From Candidatus Rifleibacteriota bacterium (GTDB taxonomy: Bacteria; Riflebacteria; Ozemobacteria; Ozemobacterales; Ozemobacteraceae), in assembly GCA_029564115.1 (NCBI GenBank), contig JAKQQP010000338.1, positions 1 through 25,248 on the forward strand: a DNA stretch of 25,248 bases, given 5' to 3'. Position 1 is the first letter of the stretch. The number at the start of each line of letters is the position of its first letter. A model generated the notes under the pieces. That model was not told the DNA's origin, searched no databases, and worked only from the letters and a program-made list of their open reading frames with translations. The translations under genes were made by a program, and so were the position numbers. This document shows positions 7,449 through 15,048 of this stretch, piece by piece.

Positions 7449-10400
7449 ATGAGCATTCCAAGAATATCCATCAATCGCCCCATCTCTGTCACAATGCTGA
7501 TGCTGGGCATGGCCCTGATCGGCTTCGGAGCCTTTTTCACCCTGAATGTTGCGCTTTTCCCCAATATCGATATTCCCGTCGCTTTCGTTCTCGCCCCCTA
7601 CCCCGGCGTTGACCCGGCCGAAATCGAAACAATCGTCACCAAAAAAATCGAAGATGAAATCAATTCAGTCGAAAATATCGATAAAATCGAATCTTATTCG
7701 GCTGAAGGCGTCTCGCAGACGGTTATCAACTTCAAATTCGGCACTGATCTCGATCTTGCCAGTGTCGATCTACGCGCCAAAGTAGACCAGGCCAAGCGCA
7801 ATCTGCCCCGCGAAATGGAACAGGTGACAGTTTCCAAGGTCGATATCAACGCATTTCCGGTGTTGAATATAGCCCTGGGCGGAAACTACGATCTGGTCGA
7901 ACTGCGCCGCATCGCCGACCGCGAAATAAAACCTGCTTTTCAGCAGATCGGCGGCGTTTCGAACGTTGAAGTGAAAGGCGGTCTGGAGCGTGAAATTCGT
8001 ATCAAGATCATTCCAGAACGAATGCTTGCCTATGAACTGACAATCGATGATGTGATCGGTGCCGTTAACAAAGACAACCAGAATACTCCTCTCGGCAACA
8101 TCAACGAAGGTTCTTTTAAATATCTGCTGCGCTCCGAGGGTCAGGTAAAAAACCCACAACAGCTTGGCAATATAATCATCAAAGAAATCAACCGGCGCCC
8201 CATCTACCTTTCAGAAATAGCCACGATCGAAGATCTTTACAAAGATATCGAATCGACTTCACGCATCAACGCGCAGCCTTCAGTCACTCTCGAGATCAAA
8301 AAATCAGCAGACGCAAATCCGGTGCTTATTTCCGATGCCGCGCAAAAATTGATTCCCCTGCTCGAAGCCAAATATAAGGGCAGGCTGACGATCACGGTGG
8401 GCAATGACCAGACTGATTTTATCAGAGACACCATTCAGATGGTCAAAGACAACGCTCTGCTGGGCGGCCTTTTTGCGATCATCATTCTCTTCGCTTTTCT
8501 GCAGAATTACCGTTCTACAATTATTATTGGAACCAGTATTCCGCTGGCTATCGTCACCACTTTCGGCCTGCTGTCACTTAAAGAAGACATCACCCTCAAC
8601 CTGATGACTCTCGGAGGGCTGGCGCTAGGCATTGGCATGATGGTCGACAACGCCATCGTCGTCATGGAAAACATTTACCGCTTTTACAGCGAGAACCGCA
8701 CCGGTGACCGCAAAGAACTGGCGGCAAAAGCTTCGGAAGAAGTTTTTATGCCGGTTATTGCCTCTACAGCGACAACCGTTGCCGTTTTTCTGCCAATAGG
8801 TTTTGTGCCGGCAGTCGTTGGCGAGATTTTCTTCAATATGTCTCTCGCTATCGTCTTCTCGCTTCTTGCTTCTCTGGTAGTGGCCATCACCTTTTTGCCA
8901 ATGCTCTGCTCAAGGTTTCTGGTTCTCGACGGCGCCTTTATCGAGACAATCATTTTCAGAATGTACAAAGGTCTACTGCAGTGGCTGAAAAAACACCCCA
9001 AAAAGTCACTGACAGCTTTTGCAGCCCTGTTTTCGTTGCCAGCGGCCGGATTTTATCTTGGACTCAACAACCCGGCCGTTCTCAAGATCATCGAAAACAC
9101 TCCGTTAGCTGGCAAACAGCTGAATCCCGGCACAGACAGCCTTCTAGCGGCAGCGGTCGTGGTTTTTGCGGTTCTGCTGCTGCCACTTCTGCTTGCAGCA
9201 TTTTTCAAGTTTTTCAACTTTATCACTTCCAGGATTCTGTTTCCGCTCATCGACGGCCTGATCATGAACGTTCTCAGAACCATTTATCTCAAGGTACTCG
9301 GAGCCCTGCTGCATCACTGGTATCTACGCCTGGGCTATGCCGCCCTTATACTGGCGGTATTTGTCACCGCAATCAGAATGCAACCAGACATGACCTTTTT
9401 TCCGGCAATGGATCGGGGCGAAGTGACAGTTGAATTTGAAACCCCTGAAGGTACCAGTGTCGAAAAAACTGACGAAATTACTCGCCAGATTGAAAGTATT
9501 TTTCTGAAAATACCTGAAGTCAGCAAAGTCATAACCAATTCTGCCGTCGGCAAAGGCACGCTCGCGGTCAAACTCACCCCGACGAAAGAGCGCCTCAAAA
9601 CCACCAATGACATAATTCGTGAAGCCAGAGAAGAAGTCGATATTCTGCCAGGTATCCGCACTATCAGCTACAAAGAACCATCTATGGGCAAACCTTCGCG
9701 CGGCAAGTCTATTCAGATAGAAGTGATGGGTGAAGATTTCGAGATTCTCGAAGATCTCTGTCTGCAAATCTACGAAAGAATAAAAGACGTGCCTGGCCTG
9801 AAAGATCTCGAAGATGGCATCAATCAGGGGCGCCCCGAGTTCAGGCTCGTATTCGACCGCGAAAAAATTCGCGATATGGGCCTGAGCCTGGTGAAAATTG
9901 CCGAAATGGCACGCAGCCACGTTTATGGCACAGTCGCCGGCAAATACCGCGAAAACAATGATGAATTCGACATCAGAGTCGAAGCCGCAGACTTGGCCAA
10001 AGACAAGATCGCCCGTCTGAAAGATCTCGAAATATCTCTAGAAAAGGGCAAATTCATCAAACTTTCACAGGTGGCTGAATTCAAGCCAGCCAGCGGCTAC
10101 AGTCTCATCGAGCGCAAGAACAATGCCAGACGCCTGATTGTACAGGCCGACCCTGACAATCGCCCGATTGGTGCCATTACCAACGATATCAGCAAAAAAA
10201 TCTCCGATATCAAACTCCCTCCCGGCTATGTCATTAATTTCGGCGGCGAAAACGAAGAAATGTTCAAAGCCTTTCAGTATCTTGCCATTGCTCTGGTGGC
10301 ATCAGTACTTCTCGTTTACATGATCATGGCTTCGCAGTTTGAATCACTGCTCTACCCCTTCCTGATCATGTTTACCATACCACTGTCATACATTGGCGTC

Positions 10401-10802
10401 GTTGCCGGACTGCGAATTATGGGCTTCGCATTCAGCGTTACAGCAATGATTGGCATAATCATGCTGGCCGGTATTGCAGTAAACAACGGTATCATTCTTA
10501 TCGAATACATTCTGCAACGCCGCCGCGAACTTAACGAAAATGACATAGATGCCGCTCTTGCTGCCGGCAGTCTGCGCTTTCGCCCAATCCTGATGACCAT
10601 GTGTACAACTCTTCTCGGGATGTTGCCTCTGGCTCTGGGCATAGGCGCCGGCGCCGACTTCTATCAACCTCTGGCGATATCTGTTTCTGGCGGATTGCTT
10701 GTGTCGACGCTGGTTACCCTGACCTTTGTTCCGACAATCTTTATAATGGCCGAAAATATCATAAGATCGGGTAAAAAACTTATTGCAGACTTCGTTAAGT
10801 AA
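7449..10802 (+). CDS. RND-family efflux pump (HAE1/AcrB type) with an extra membrane insertion
   Basis: At 1117 residues this is about 70-90 longer than usual for AcrB-type pumps. The typical start RISINRPISVTM is followed by TM1 and a first large periplasmic loop (about 40-330). TM2-TM6 follow, with the TM4 proton-relay motif GIGMMVDNAIVVMENI; Asp400 is the conserved acid, followed by Asn as in many Gram-negative homologues. The second periplasmic loop begins at TFFPAMDRGE (about 652), and TM8-TM12 are at the end. Between TM6 and TM7 (about residues 515-625) there is added sequence with hydrophobic stretches at about 517-538 and 563-590. It should use the proton gradient to export drugs, dyes, detergents or native metabolites. 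It is the last gene of the operon and is followed by a strong terminator. Confidence 0.95.
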   Translation: MSIPRISINRPISVTMLMLGMALIGFGAFFTLNVALFPNIDIPVAFVLAPYPGVDPAEIETIVTKKIEDEINSVENIDKIESYSAEGVSQTVINFKFGTDLDLASVDLRAKVDQAKRNLPREMEQVTVSKVDINAFPVLNIALGGNYDLVELRRIADREIKPAFQQIGGVSNVEVKGGLEREIRIKIIPERMLAYELTIDDVIGAVNKDNQNTPLGNINEGSFKYLLRSEGQVKNPQQLGNIIIKEINRRPIYLSEIATIEDLYKDIESTSRINAQPSVTLEIKKSADANPVLISDAAQKLIPLLEAKYKGRLTITVGNDQTDFIRDTIQMVKDNALLGGLFAIIILFAFLQNYRSTIIIGTSIPLAIVTTFGLLSLKEDITLNLMTLGGLALGIGMMVDNAIVVMENIYRFYSENRTGDRKELAAKASEEVFMPVIASTATTVAVFLPIGFVPAVVGEIFFNMSLAIVFSLLASLVVAITFLPMLCSRFLVLDGAFIETIIFRMYKGLLQWLKKHPKKSLTAFAALFSLPAAGFYLGLNNPAVLKIIENTPLAGKQLNPGTDSLLAAAVVVFAVLLLPLLLAAFFKFFNFITSRILFPLIDGLIMNVLRTIYLKVLGALLHHWYLRLGYAALILAVFVTAIRMQPDMTFFPAMDRGEVTVEFETPEGTSVEKTDEITRQIESIFLKIPEVSKVITNSAVGKGTLAVKLTPTKERLKTTNDIIREAREEVDILPGIRTISYKEPSMGKPSRGKSIQIEVMGEDFEILEDLCLQIYERIKDVPGLKDLEDGINQGRPEFRLVFDREKIRDMGLSLVKIAEMARSHVYGTVAGKYRENNDEFDIRVEAADLAKDKIARLKDLEISLEKGKFIKLSQVAEFKPASGYSLIERKNNARRLIVQADPDNRPIGAITNDISKKISDIKLPPGYVINFGGENEEMFKAFQYLAIALVASVLLVYMIMASQFESLLYPFLIMFTIPLSYIGVVAGLRIMGFAFSVTAMIGIIMLAGIAVNNGIILIEYILQRRRELNENDIDAALAAGSLRFRPILMTMCTTLLGMLPLALGIGAGADFYQPLAISVSGGLLVSTLVTLTFVPTIFIMAENIIRSGKKLIADFVK

Positions 10803-10824
10803 CGCCTATCAGCGCTATTAAAAG

Positions 10825-10855
10825 AGACGGGGGTTGATTAACCCCCGTCTTTGTT
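10825..10855 (+). terminator. Intrinsic terminator of the RND efflux operon
   Basis: AGACGGGGGTT (10825-10835) and AACCCCCGTCT (10840-10850) form a perfect 11-bp stem with a GATT loop, followed by TTGTTG. It lies 22 bases after the pump stop codon and separates the efflux operon from the arginine deiminase gene. Confidence 0.9.
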
Positions 10856-10867
10856 GTAGATTGGCTG

Positions 10868-10895
10868 TTCAAAGAAAAAATCACAGATTTATAAA
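10868..10895 (+). promoter_or_regulatory. Possible promoter of the arginine deiminase gene
   Basis: TATAAA at 10890-10895 is a good -10. A weak -35 (TTCAAA, 10868-10873) lies 16 bases upstream. It sits between the terminator and the start codon, where a promoter is required. The -10 is so close to the ATG at 10908 that the leader would be very short (about 5-8 bases), which counts against it. A promoter further upstream was not recognised. Confidence 0.25.
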
Positions 10896-10907
10896 CAAAG
10901 GATTAAC

Positions 10908-12158
10908 ATGAAAGCGCAGCAGAATAAATTCGAAATTTCAATAAACTCAGAAATAGGCGAACTTGAAGGCGTTATTCTGCACACTCCCGGTCTCGAAATC
11001 GAAAACATGACGCCAGGGAACGCCGAGAAAGCACTTTACAGCGACGTTTTAAACCTGTCGGTCGCTTCGCTGGAATACGACCAGCTCCGCATAGTTCTCG
11101 AAAAAAACACCAACGTCTTTCAGGTCAGAAAACTGCTCGAGCAGGTTTTGCATAATTCAAAAGTCAGAGAGAGTCTTATCGAGCGCATCTGCCTCAACGA
11201 AAACGCTATGGAAATTATGCCTGAACTTCAGGCCATGAAAGAAAAAGAGCTATGCCGATGCCTTCTTGAAGGCGTACTGATGAAAAAAGACAACCTCTCA
11301 CGCTTTCTCAGCAATGAACGCTACTCTCTGCGGCCTCTCCACAATTTTTTCTTCACCCGCGACCTTGCAGTGGCCATCAACGATTGGGTATTGATCGCCA
11401 AAATGGCTAACAAGGTAAGAAGCCGCGAAGCTATGATCATGGCAGCAATTTTTGACTATCACCCAATGTTCTCTGTTAAAACCATGAACATGCAGGAAGT
11501 CGAAACAGCCCATATAGAAGGCGGCGACGTGCTTGTCGCTCGCGAAGACGTCCTGATCATCGGCATAGGTGCCAGAAGCACGCCCGAAGCTGTAGACCTG
11601 CTTGTCGATCATTTCAAGCTTCTTAAAAAGCCGCAGCACATAATTGTCCAGGAACTGCCTATCGTTCCTGAATCGTTCATTCACCTCGACATGGTTTTTA
11701 CACTTCTAGACCGCGATACATGCATGATTTACGAACCGGTGATCATGCAGCCCAATCGTTTCAAAACCGTTTCTATAGCTATAGACAACGGCACAGTAGC
11801 CATTTCGGAAGAACGTAACCTTCTCACTGCTCTCGATAAGCTTGGCATGCCGATGAACCCGGTTATCTGCGGTGGCGCTTCCGACAACTGGATACAAGAA
11901 CGCGAACAGTGGCACAGCGGCGCCAACTTCGTCGCCCTTGGCCCGGGCAAAATCATTGGCTACCGACGTAACATCAATACTATCGAGGAACTTGACCGCA
12001 AAGGGTTTGCCATCATCGATGCCACCGACGTCGTCGAGAACAAGATAGATCTCAGTCGTTATGGCCGTTACGTCATCACTATCGACGGTTCTGAGCTGGC
12101 CCGCGGCGGTGGCGGGTGTCGCTGCATGACCATGCCGATTCGACGCAAGCCGCTTTAA
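10908..12158 (+). CDS. arcA: Arginine deiminase
   Basis: A full-length 416-residue cytosolic enzyme that hydrolyses L-arginine to citrulline and ammonia, the first step of the arginine dihydrolase pathway. The guanidino-modifying fold motifs are all present in order: FTRD (Asp152), EGGD (Glu204, Asp207), HLDMVFT (His259), REQWHSGANFVALGPG and the terminal GGGCRCMTMPIRR. The catalytic Cys is the one in RCM (Cys406). A second Cys at 404 stands where Pro or Ala is common. A ribosome binding site AAAGG precedes the ATG. No ornithine carbamoyltransferase, carbamate kinase or arginine/ornithine antiporter gene is present in the window, so the enzyme is not in a classical arc operon. It could serve ATP generation, acid defence through ammonia, or arginine depletion. 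Only the activity, not the role, is well supported. Confidence 0.95.
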   Translation: MKAQQNKFEISINSEIGELEGVILHTPGLEIENMTPGNAEKALYSDVLNLSVASLEYDQLRIVLEKNTNVFQVRKLLEQVLHNSKVRESLIERICLNENAMEIMPELQAMKEKELCRCLLEGVLMKKDNLSRFLSNERYSLRPLHNFFFTRDLAVAINDWVLIAKMANKVRSREAMIMAAIFDYHPMFSVKTMNMQEVETAHIEGGDVLVAREDVLIIGIGARSTPEAVDLLVDHFKLLKKPQHIIVQELPIVPESFIHLDMVFTLLDRDTCMIYEPVIMQPNRFKTVSIAIDNGTVAISEERNLLTALDKLGMPMNPVICGGASDNWIQEREQWHSGANFVALGPGKIIGYRRNINTIEELDRKGFAIIDATDVVENKIDLSRYGRYVITIDGSELARGGGGCRCMTMPIRRKPL

Positions 12159-12193
12159 GGTAATAAAAGAACTGCTTCTGACAAAAAGTTAGT

Positions 12194-12222
12194 TTGGCAA
12201 ACGCCTCTTGACATGAGATAAT
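12194..12222 (+). promoter_or_regulatory. Predicted promoter of the tandem phosphatase genes
   Basis: TTGGCA (12194-12199) and GATAAT (12217-12222), each a 5/6 match, are separated by exactly 17 bases. The site lies in the 79-base gap after the deiminase stop. The start codon at 12238 follows closely, with AGAGG at 12229-12233, so the leader would be about 8-10 bases. The phosphatase genes may therefore be transcribed separately from arcA, although no terminator was seen between them. Confidence 0.5.
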
Positions 12223-12237
12223 GCTTTTAGAGGTGTT

Positions 12238-15048
12238 ATGGAGAGCCAGCAGTTCAGTAGCAGTACAACCGAAAAACTGACTCTGTGTTTCATGGTGATC
12301 GCGATTTTTGCGTCCGCCTTATGGGGTCTCGAATCATGGTTCGAGGCTCAGATATCCTCTTGCAGGTCGGAGCAGTATACCCGTCGTCGCGAGCTGACCG
12401 AAAATATCGCTGCCCGCACCGACCCAACATCTTTTCAAACGAGAAGCATTCTACCGATTCTGCGCCTGCTCAGCGAAAAACCCGACCTCGACCTGAACGC
12501 TCTCAGAGAGATGCACCTGCGCAAAACCGGTCTCACGATGTTCCTTTATCAGTTCAACAGCCGTGGTGAGCTCATAAGAACCGCACCACAAAAGGCACCT
12601 AATGTCTGGTTGATGCGTAATCTGTTTCCGGCTCTGCGCGAAACCGACAATCATAAAGTTGCCCTGGCCCGTAAAAATCTTGATAAAAAAATAGAACATG
12701 CTTTTGGCTTCGGCAAAGACCTCAATTCGATCAGAGAAAACCCAGAAATCATCATCAACACGGTTTCATCAGAACGCGAGGGGCTACTGACCTGGACCAG
12801 CAGAAAAAACGGTGGCCTGATAATCACGTGTCCCCAGATTCCCTCTCAACGCGATATCTTTGCACTCATGGCCCCCCAGAACCTTACAGATACAAAACCT
12901 GCAAAACTCGGCATAATCGACGACAACAGACAAACAAACCAGCTGGTGCAAAAAGCCCGCCGGCATCTGCAGAAAGACTCGTCAGACTCAGGCTATTTTG
13001 CCGGGCTGCAATGGTTTTTCGTCAACACCCGTACTAACGTCACGGTATTCACGGCTTTTCAGCCGGTTTTATCACCATTCAGCCGCGCCCGGCATCTTAT
13101 GCGACTGCTGTATGCCACAGCAGTCTTTGCCATATTCACGTACATCCTGATTCACGGCGTCAGCCTTACCATCAGCCTGAAAAAGCTTGTGGTAGCGATG
13201 TTCTTCACCTCATCCCTCATCCCGATCAGCGGCATTGCATTCTCGACCTTCGACAATCTTGAAGTATATTCTCAGATACACACAAACAGGCTGCGAGCTG
13301 TAAAAGAAGAATCGCTCAGCAATCTGGTGCAGAACTTCAACAAATACCTGGCTTCATGTTCAGCGAACTTGAATAAAATTACCGCTCTGCCCGGTGCCGG
13401 GGCCAAAGATCCTTTAACTATCGCAATGAACAAAAAAATAATGGCGATGTTTCCTGAAGCAAAACTGACTCTTCGCAATTCTGCCGGCAACCTGCTTTTT
13501 TCGAATACTCCCCACTTCGCTTCGGGCCGAGAAGAAGTTTTCAAGTCGCTGTCACGACGCCTGATCGAGCGCTATAGCCCGGAACGTCTCGAAGAACACA
13601 GATACAGTGGTAACCCCTTTTCTGACTCGATGGTTCGCAAAGATGATATGGGCTTTGGAACCCTGCTGAATTACCCTGGCCGACTGCAGCTCGTCAACAC
13701 CGGAAACAGCGAAATATTGCTTTTTTACCGCATGCTCCCGGCTTCTGTCGGCCAGACTGCCGTAACCCAGATAGAATTGTCCATCTTCGCGACAGTAAAA
13801 CGGTATCTGCAATCTCTAAAATCGCTGCCGCAATCAGGTGAAGCAGAGAATCTGCAGATCGCCGCCTTCTACCCCAAAGGGTTCAGATGGTCAAGGCCGC
13901 CACAACGCACCCATGAACAACAATTACTGCAGCTTGCTGAAACCGCATACGCAACAGGCAAAGCGCAGTTTCGACGTTTTGCCGGCACAATCAACGGTTT
14001 TGCTCTTTGCGTTCCGGCAGCTGAACTCGCTGGAAACTGCCTCATCGCCTTCAGCTCAGCAGCACCACTCGACGAGGCCCTGACCGACATGAAAACCCGC
14101 ATTCTATTCGGCACCCTGCTAGTATGTTTTCTGCTTGTTTCTGTGGCAACATTGATCTCAAAACAACTCATCGAACCAATCGGAAAACTCGAGTCCGGAA
14201 TAAAAGCCCTTGCTCAACGCAATTTCGAAACGCGGCTGCCGGCATTGCCGGGGCAAGATGAACTCGCCCGGCTTTTTGGCGCTTTCAACGATATGATGGC
14301 AGAAAGCTATGACATGCAGATAGCCCACAACGTTCAGGAAGGCCTTGTTCCTACGCAGTTTCCCGACATAAAAAATTATTCAATTCATGGCATGCTGCGT
14401 GCTGCATCTGATCTAGGCGGCGATTGCCTCGACTGCTTTCTGCTGCCAAATGGTCAACTGCTTTTTCTGGTCGGTGACCTGACCGGTCATGGAGTCGGCT
14501 CTGCCCTGATGATGGCTTTTACACGAGCAGTAACTTTTCACTGGAGCCAGGGCGGCAACCTGAGCCCGGCCAGCTTGACCGACCACATCGACGCCATGCT
14601 GCGTGAAAACCGGACAGAGCGTATGTTCATGGGCATAATCTGCGGAGTTCTAGACCCGGCAACCCACCAGATAGAGCTTGTGACCAAAGGGCACATCTAC
14701 CCCCTTAAAATTGGTGCGGATGGCAGCAAACAGTGGGTAGGTATACCTGCTTACCCTTTGGGAGTGGCTAAACAGCAGCCCGCAAAATCACAGACATTCT
14801 TCCTGGCTCCCGGCGACAGCCTTCTCTGCATGACAGACGGGTTTCTTGAAGCCTACAACCGACAACTGCGTTCAATAGGCTTCGACGGCATCGAAGAATG
14901 GGCCTCTGAAAAATATTTCGACGACGCCAAGACCTGGGTAAGCCATCTCGACAACCGGTTCAAAGCCTGGTGTGATGGTCGACAGTCAGACGACATTTCG
15001 ATATTTGCCATTAAGCGTTCATTTGCAGGTGACGAACATGCAGCATGA
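12238..15048 (+). CDS. Membrane-bound PP2C/SpoIIE-type Ser/Thr phosphatase with two sensor regions and HAMP (first of pair)
   Basis: A 936-residue inner-membrane protein. The order is TM1 (about 12-33), a first extracytoplasmic region (34-285), TM2 (about 286-308), TM3 (about 313-335), a second extracytoplasmic region (about 340-618), TM4 (about 621-641), HAMP (about 642-692), and a short linker containing IAHNVQEGLVP, as in RsbU-like proteins. The SpoIIE/PP2C domain occupies about 710-930. Metal-binding motifs are intact: GGDCLD (about 726), GDLTGHG (about 746), MTDGFLEA (about 864) and SDDIS (about 917). The family dephosphorylates phospho-Ser/Thr, usually on STAS-type anti-sigma antagonists; no such partner is encoded here. 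The two outer regions match no domain I recognise. The stop overlaps the start of a sister gene by 11 bases. Confidence 0.88.
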   Translation: MESQQFSSSTTEKLTLCFMVIAIFASALWGLESWFEAQISSCRSEQYTRRRELTENIAARTDPTSFQTRSILPILRLLSEKPDLDLNALREMHLRKTGLTMFLYQFNSRGELIRTAPQKAPNVWLMRNLFPALRETDNHKVALARKNLDKKIEHAFGFGKDLNSIRENPEIIINTVSSEREGLLTWTSRKNGGLIITCPQIPSQRDIFALMAPQNLTDTKPAKLGIIDDNRQTNQLVQKARRHLQKDSSDSGYFAGLQWFFVNTRTNVTVFTAFQPVLSPFSRARHLMRLLYATAVFAIFTYILIHGVSLTISLKKLVVAMFFTSSLIPISGIAFSTFDNLEVYSQIHTNRLRAVKEESLSNLVQNFNKYLASCSANLNKITALPGAGAKDPLTIAMNKKIMAMFPEAKLTLRNSAGNLLFSNTPHFASGREEVFKSLSRRLIERYSPERLEEHRYSGNPFSDSMVRKDDMGFGTLLNYPGRLQLVNTGNSEILLFYRMLPASVGQTAVTQIELSIFATVKRYLQSLKSLPQSGEAENLQIAAFYPKGFRWSRPPQRTHEQQLLQLAETAYATGKAQFRRFAGTINGFALCVPAAELAGNCLIAFSSAAPLDEALTDMKTRILFGTLLVCFLLVSVATLISKQLIEPIGKLESGIKALAQRNFETRLPALPGQDELARLFGAFNDMMAESYDMQIAHNVQEGLVPTQFPDIKNYSIHGMLRAASDLGGDCLDCFLLPNGQLLFLVGDLTGHGVGSALMMAFTRAVTFHWSQGGNLSPASLTDHIDAMLRENRTERMFMGIICGVLDPATHQIELVTKGHIYPLKIGADGSKQWVGIPAYPLGVAKQQPAKSQTFFLAPGDSLLCMTDGFLEAYNRQLRSIGFDGIEEWASEKYFDDAKTWVSHLDNRFKAWCDGRQSDDISIFAIKRSFAGDEHAA

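Noticed and set aside
12194..12213. TTGGCA...TTGACA stretch as a sigma-54 promoter
   Set aside because: The spacing between the GG and GC elements does not fit -24/-12; the 17-spaced TTGGCA/GATAAT pair is a better sigma-70 type match.
14972..15037. Longer N-terminus for the second phosphatase from an ATG at 14972
   Set aside because: The extra 22 residues lie wholly inside the upstream coding region and precede the natural signal-anchor start; the ATG at 15038 has AGGTG upstream and a typical short overlap.
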